From Treponema sp. (lineage in GTDB: Bacteria; Spirochaetota; Spirochaetia; Treponematales; Treponemataceae): a stretch of DNA of 26,973 nt. Each line of letters begins with the position of its first letter. Position 1 is the first letter of the stretch. A program made the translations under genes and the position numbers. Below are positions 23,284-26,973 of the stretch, piece by piece. The DNA lies in contig JAEDCN010000036.1 of the NCBI GenBank assembly GCA_016294105.1, positions 1-26,973 on the forward strand, given 5' to 3'. The notes beneath the pieces are model-generated. The model saw only the letters and a program-made list of their open reading frames with translations. It was not told the origin of the DNA and did no database searches.

Positions 23284-24723
23284 CTACTCTTCCTCAGACT
23301 CAAAGGTGGGGAAGCGGGTGAGGTAATCTTTTGTGTGGCGGGCAGCAAGTCCGCTCAGCACAATCAATGACACACAGTTCGGAATGGCCATAAGACCATT
23401 GGTGATGTCGGCAATGGTCCAAACGGCACTGATGGTCATGTAAGGACCAATGGCAATTGCTACAATGTACAGCAGGCGGAATACACCTACAGCCTTCATA
23501 CGACCATTGGTTAAGTATTCAAGACAACGCTCGCTGTAATAGTCCCAGCCTAAAATTGTGGTAAAGGCAAAGAACACCAGACAAAGCATCAGCAGGAACT
23601 GAACGCTGTGCCCATCTCCACCCAGCACCTTAGAGAAGGCAGCAGTGGTAAGGACTACACCCTTCAGTTCTGGATTACTCCAAATATCTTCACCAGCAAT
23701 AACGATGGAAAGTCCTGTCATGGTACAGATAATTAAGGTATCGATAACGGTACCTGTCATGCTTACCAAGCCCTGCTCTACAGGGTCCTTCATCTGGGCA
23801 GAACTTGCAGCAATAGGAGCAGAACCGAGACCAGCTTCGTTAGAGAAAATTCCTCGGGCAACACCCTTCTGCATGGCATCGGTCATTTGCTTCATGACAA
23901 AGCCCATGGCACCACCTGCAACGGCACTCATACCGAAGGCGCTCTGGAAGATGGTTGCAAAGGCAGCAGGAATCTTGGTGGCGTTCATTACCACAACACT
24001 CAATCCCAAGAACACGTAGATAACTGCCATAAAGGGAACTACAACCTCGGAAACCTTGGCAATTCGCTTGAGACCACCGAGGATTACCAGAGCGGCACAA
24101 ATTGTTACAAGAGCTCCACCAATAACTGTTGCCCAAGAATAATCATTTCCCATCAGAGAGAAGGCAATATTGCTGTTGGTGGGGTCAAAGGCATTGTTAA
24201 TGGCACTGGTGATACCGTTAATCTGGGTCATGGTACCAATACCCAAAATTCCTGCACAAACAGCAAAGAAAGCAAAGAGCTTGGCAAGCCACTTCCACTT
24301 GGCTCCCATTCCCTTTTCTATAGTATAGAAAGGACCACCCAAAATATGGCCATCTTCCTTCACCTCACGGTACTTACAAGCCAGCATACACTCTGTGAAT
24401 TTGGTGGCAGTACCAAGAATGGCTGCAATCCACATCCAGAACAGGGCTCCAGGACCACCAGCAGAAATGGCGGTGGCAACACCTACAATGTTACCAGTAC
24501 CAATGGTGGCAGAAAGGGCGGTACACAGGGCGGCAAAGGCAGAAACCTCTCCCTCACTACCTTCCTGCTTGCGGAAGATAGAACGGAATCCACGTTTCAG
24601 CTGAGTAAACTGAAGACAACGAAGACGAATGGTCAAGATAAGACCAGTCACCAAGATCAAGACGATGGTGGGAATTCCCCAAACAACATCGTTGATGGAA
24701 GAGAGAATTGAATCGAAAGACAT
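23284..24723 (-). CDS. Alanine/glycine:cation symporter (AGCS family)
   Basis: A 479-aa transporter with about eleven transmembrane helices, importing alanine or glycine with Na+ or H+. The family pattern is clear: DVVWGIPTIVLILVTGLILT at the start, ALSATIGTGNIVGVATAI, GGPGALFWMWIAAILGTATKF, ECMLACKYREVKEDGHILGGPFYTIEKG in parts, and FSNEAGLGSAPIAASSA. The last matches the AGCS signature region. A glycine riboswitch in the leader points to glycine as a substrate or signal. The ATG has AGGA 6 nt upstream. The gene is monocistronic. Its TAG abuts the TAA of the convergent helicase gene with no terminator in between. Confidence 0.95.
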   Translation of the reverse strand: MSFDSILSSINDVVWGIPTIVLILVTGLILTIRLRCLQFTQLKRGFRSIFRKQEGSEGEVSAFAALCTALSATIGTGNIVGVATAISAGGPGALFWMWIAAILGTATKFTECMLACKYREVKEDGHILGGPFYTIEKGMGAKWKWLAKLFAFFAVCAGILGIGTMTQINGITSAINNAFDPTNSNIAFSLMGNDYSWATVIGGALVTICAALVILGGLKRIAKVSEVVVPFMAVIYVFLGLSVVVMNATKIPAAFATIFQSAFGMSAVAGGAMGFVMKQMTDAMQKGVARGIFSNEAGLGSAPIAASSAQMKDPVEQGLVSMTGTVIDTLIICTMTGLSIVIAGEDIWSNPELKGVVLTTAAFSKVLGGDGHSVQFLLMLCLVFFAFTTILGWDYYSERCLEYLTNGRMKAVGVFRLLYIVAIAIGPYMTISAVWTIADITNGLMAIPNCVSLIVLSGLAARHTKDYLTRFPTFESEEE

Positions 24724-24752
24724 ATCAATTCCTGCGGGAGCAATGTCCCTTT

Positions 24753-24798
24753 AAAAAAGATAAGAGCCCTACATTCCACACGGACTGTAACAGGCTCT
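24753..24798 (-). terminator. Riboswitch expression-platform terminator
   Basis: On the minus strand AGAGCCT (24792-24798) pairs with GGGCTCT (24763-24769), with a further inner stem TACA/TGTA and a small apical helix. It is followed by ATCTTTTTT (24753-24761). It lies between the glycine aptamer and the symporter gene. Confidence 0.75.
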
Positions 24799-24825
24799 CT
24801 AAAGAGTGGGTTGAACAGGTTTTTA

Positions 24826-24926
24826 TGAGCTCCGTCCACTTTGCCTGAGATATCGGCTCGAATAGCCTTAACCCTTCGGCGCCCCATGCAACTGAAATCA
24901 GTATTCTGGGAACTCTCCAGAGAATC
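24826..24926 (-). promoter_or_regulatory. Glycine riboswitch aptamer (single) in the symporter leader
   Basis: The minus-strand leader holds the conserved glycine-aptamer phrases in order and at normal spacing: CTCTGGAGAG (24913-24922), GGGGCGCCGAAGGG (about 24872-24885) and ATCTCAGGCAAAGTGGACGG (about 24833-24852). Only one full aptamer is seen. What follows is a short A/T-rich piece and the terminator, so this looks like a singlet switch. Whether glycine turns the gene on or off cannot be decided by eye. It regulates the downstream AGCS transporter. Confidence 0.9.
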
Positions 24927-24960
24927 ATAACCACAAAACACGTTGCAATTATGACAGTTG

Positions 24961-24989
24961 AGTATAACACATCAATAGATAAATAGCAA
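24961..24989 (-). promoter_or_regulatory. Promoter of the riboswitch-symporter transcript
   Basis: On the minus strand TTGCTA (24984-24989, 4/6) and TATACT (24961-24966, 5/6) are 17 nt apart, about 35 bp before the aptamer. An alternative overlapping set is TTGATG with CATAAT 16 nt downstream. The rest of the interval to the MCP promoter, 24990-25078, is very AT-rich and shows nothing else I can name. Confidence 0.65.
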
Positions 24990-25078
24990 GAAAAATTTAT
25001 TAAAACAATTTTTCTATTTTTTCATCAATATTCAAATAATTAGTTTTCTTATCTTTCTCTAAAATTTCTAAAATAATA

Positions 25079-25107
25079 TTTACTTTTATATCGATATGTG
25101 AGATAAT
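25079..25107 (+). promoter_or_regulatory. Sigma-70-type promoter of the MCP gene
   Basis: TTTACT (25079-25084, 4/6) and GATAAT (25102-25107, 5/6) are 17 nt apart. A perfect 10-bp palindrome, ATATCGATAT (25088-25097), lies in the spacer and could be an operator. No sigma-28 arrangement with correct spacing was found. Confidence 0.55.
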
Positions 25108-25157
25108 GAAAGGGTCATTGGATAAATTATATTATTCATGACTTATGGAGGCATTGT

Positions 25158-26873
25158 ATGAAACGCTCTATTCGTATTTCCCTGTTTATTCGGTTTGGAA
25201 TCCTAATTCTCCTTATTTTGTTGGCCACAGTCATTGGATTTCTTGGATTGAATCGTTTGAATAATGCAAACGATCACCTTTCTATGATAACAGTGCCTGC
25301 TGTACGAGCTTCAGCAGACATTATCCTGAATCTTTCTGATTTTAGAATTGCAGAATTACGTTATTTGAATGCATTAACAGATGATATTCGAGTCCGCTAT
25401 CGAACAAGAATTACAGAGTTGCAAGATCTAATGGTTACATTGTTCAAGGAATATGAAAAATTAATTGAAACAGCAGAAGACCGTGCTCTTTTACAAGCAG
25501 TAGAAGATGGTTGGGAAGACTACCTGAGAGTCCATGAGCAAATCATGGAAGTAAGTAAAGATGGTAGCGATGAAGGTATCTATCAAGCCCGAGTTTTGTT
25601 AAACGAGTCAACCACCCTTTTTGATGATGTAACAGCACAGTGCATCGCATTGGAAGATTATAACCAAGAATTAATGAATATGGCTCAAGCAGATAGCACC
25701 AAGATGTTTGGGGAATCAAGCATTACCATATCATGTATTTGTCTGGCTAGCATCATTCTTGCAGTGATTATATCCATTGTGTACAGTAATTCCTTGATTG
25801 CAGGAATTAACACCATTAAAAACGGTCTCAAAGATCTTTCTGAGGGAGACTTGACCATTTCCAGTACTACTGTAGAAGAACGCAACAAATGCACAAGTCG
25901 CAAAGATGAAATTGGAGAGATGGGACAAGCATTGCAGAATATGTTGCAAAAATTAACAGAAATTACTATGGCCTTGTATGCAGCTTCTAACCAAGTAAAA
26001 GACGGAGCAAACCAGATTAGTGCCACAAGTCAGCAGGTTGCAACAGGTGCTTCTAGTCAGGCTGCATCTACAGAAGAAATGTCTTCTACAATGGAAGAAA
26101 TGGCTTCTAATATTCGCCAAAATGCAGATAATGCAACAAAAACTGGTGCTATTTCTCAACATACCACTGATGATGGAAAACGTGGTGGCGTTGCAGTACA
26201 GGAAGCCTTGGTTAACATTCACGACATTGCCCAGAAGATTGGCATTATTGAAGACATTGCAAGTCAGACAAACTTGTTGGCCTTGAATGCCGCTATTGAA
26301 GCTGCCCGTGCAGGAGAAGCTGGAAAGGGATTTGCCGTTGTAGCAAGCGAGGTTCGTAAACTGGCAGAACGCAGTTCCGTTGCAGCTGGAGAAATCAGTG
26401 AGCTTTCTTCCATTACCGTAAACTCCGTAGAACGGGCAAATGATATTGTATCCAGTGTAGTAAAGAGCATTGAAGAAACAAATATGTTGGTAGAAGAGAT
26501 TGCTACAGCCAGCCGAGAGCAGGACACTGGTGCTCAGCAGATAAATAGAGCCATCGTGCAGTTGGATAGCATTGTGCAGCAGAATGCCGCAGCTTCTGAG
26601 GAGTTGGCAGCTATGGCAGAAGAGTTGACAACTCACTCTCAGTCACTCTTGGATACCATCAGCTTCTTCAAGCTGGATGCAAAAACTATGAAGGCAGCTG
26701 GTTTTCAAGCACCATCAGCTTCCTCAAAAAAAAGAAATACTGCAACTTCCCCCGCTCCCATTCGCCAGGTGAAGGCTACAGTAAACACGGTGAAATCAAG
26801 CTATCAGAGACAGGGCGCCACAGCCTTTACTCCCAGCGAAGATTTCAGCGACATGGATTTTGAAGAATTTTAG
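25158..26873 (+). CDS. Methyl-accepting chemotaxis protein with 4HB-type sensor and C-terminal tether
   Basis: A 571-aa transmembrane chemoreceptor. TM1 spans about 9-30. A periplasmic helical domain (about 31-187), 4HB-like with the early NVPAVR-type phrase TVPAVRASADI, is followed by TM2 (about 188-209), HAMP (210-263, ending KDEIGEMGQALQNML) and a long cytoplasmic coiled coil. The hairpin tip around 364-405 has the invariant QTNLLALNAAIEAARAGE and GFAVVASEVRKLAERS, which contact CheA and CheW. After residue 515 comes a flexible Ser/Thr/Pro/Lys linker, ending in DFEEF, a likely CheR/CheB docking pentapeptide. GGAGG lies 7 nt before the ATG. The gene is alone and ends in a strong terminator. 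The ligand is unknown. Confidence 0.97.
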   Translation: MKRSIRISLFIRFGILILLILLATVIGFLGLNRLNNANDHLSMITVPAVRASADIILNLSDFRIAELRYLNALTDDIRVRYRTRITELQDLMVTLFKEYEKLIETAEDRALLQAVEDGWEDYLRVHEQIMEVSKDGSDEGIYQARVLLNESTTLFDDVTAQCIALEDYNQELMNMAQADSTKMFGESSITISCICLASIILAVIISIVYSNSLIAGINTIKNGLKDLSEGDLTISSTTVEERNKCTSRKDEIGEMGQALQNMLQKLTEITMALYAASNQVKDGANQISATSQQVATGASSQAASTEEMSSTMEEMASNIRQNADNATKTGAISQHTTDDGKRGGVAVQEALVNIHDIAQKIGIIEDIASQTNLLALNAAIEAARAGEAGKGFAVVASEVRKLAERSSVAAGEISELSSITVNSVERANDIVSSVVKSIEETNMLVEEIATASREQDTGAQQINRAIVQLDSIVQQNAAASEELAAMAEELTTHSQSLLDTISFFKLDAKTMKAAGFQAPSASSKKRNTATSPAPIRQVKATVNTVKSSYQRQGATAFTPSEDFSDMDFEEF

Positions 26874-26905
26874 TAGTAACTAAAATTAAATACACCCACA
26901 CCCCA

Positions 26906-26943
26906 AGGCTGGCTAGAAGTTTTCTAGTCAGCCTCTTTTTTTT
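26906..26943 (+). terminator. Rho-independent terminator of the MCP gene
   Basis: A 13-bp stem AGGCTGGCTAGAA / TTCTAGTCAGCCT (one G-U pair) with a 3-nt loop is followed by CTTTTTTTT. It lies 33 bp after the stop codon. Confidence 0.95.
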
Positions 26944-26973
26944 ATGTGCATGCATGCAGTTATTTCCTATGTG

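Noticed and set aside
23887..24711. Plus-strand open frame of 274 codons opposite the symporter gene
   Set aside because: It is an antisense shadow of the AGCS gene, with Asn/Thr/Gly/His-rich content typical of reverse-strand reading.

Overview
This window looks like chromosome of a spirochaete, most likely a Treponema. The evidence is gene content and order: a fliQ-fliR-flhB-flhA-flhF-flhG block running into a FliA/WhiG sigma factor, a spirochaete-type FlbB-like flagellar protein, a hexokinase of the treponemal type, and an ankyrin-murG-cvpA-clamp loader-histidine kinase-NtrC block that resembles, from memory, the order around murG in T. pallidum. Base composition is moderate and AT-rich between genes. 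I see no insertion sequences, phage genes or CRISPR array. Species cannot be fixed from the sequence.

Layout. (1) 1-63: two copies of a 29-bp repeat, cut by the window edge. (2) 80-6514, minus strand: a tightly overlapping operon of six genes (ankyrin protein, MurG, CvpA-like membrane protein, clamp-loader subunit, cytosolic histidine kinase, sigma-54-type response regulator), apparently read from a promoter that makes a leaderless mRNA. (3) 6633-6778, minus strand: a single tRNA-Phe gene with its own promoter and terminator. (4) 6818-17924, minus strand: flagellar export and regulation operon (fliQ, fliR, flhB, flhA, flhF, flhG, a membrane protein, fliA/whiG, a FapA-type protein, two small flagellar-context proteins), with a strong internal sigma-70-type promoter ahead of the sigma-factor part. 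A DUF4197-type lipoprotein (17939-18751) sits directly upstream, where fliP would be expected. (5) 18923-19567, plus strand: flbB-like gene, with a terminator facing that of hexokinase. (6) Hexokinase (minus) and a UvrD/PcrA/Rep-type helicase (plus) diverge from back-to-back promoters that share one palindromic -35 hexamer. (7) An alanine/glycine:cation symporter (minus) behind a glycine riboswitch and terminator, its stop codon abutting that of the helicase. (8) A methyl-accepting chemotaxis protein (plus) with a CheR-type C-terminal tether and a strong terminator.

How they work together: the central block makes the type III flagellar export gate (FliQ, FliR, FlhB, FlhA), sets flagellar number and position (FlhF, FlhG) and drives late flagellar transcription (FliA). 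FlbB would belong to the periplasmic flagellar collar and the MCP to chemotactic input. The left block joins peptidoglycan precursor synthesis with a DNA polymerase III accessory subunit and a two-component system. I found no clearly novel defence or mobile system. The more unusual signals are promoter architecture (three genes with exactly 7 nt between a -10 box and the ATG and no Shine-Dalgarno; one symmetric divergent promoter), the ankyrin protein with a possible nucleoside-hydrolase/deoxyribosyltransferase-like N-terminus, and the tandem repeat at the left edge.
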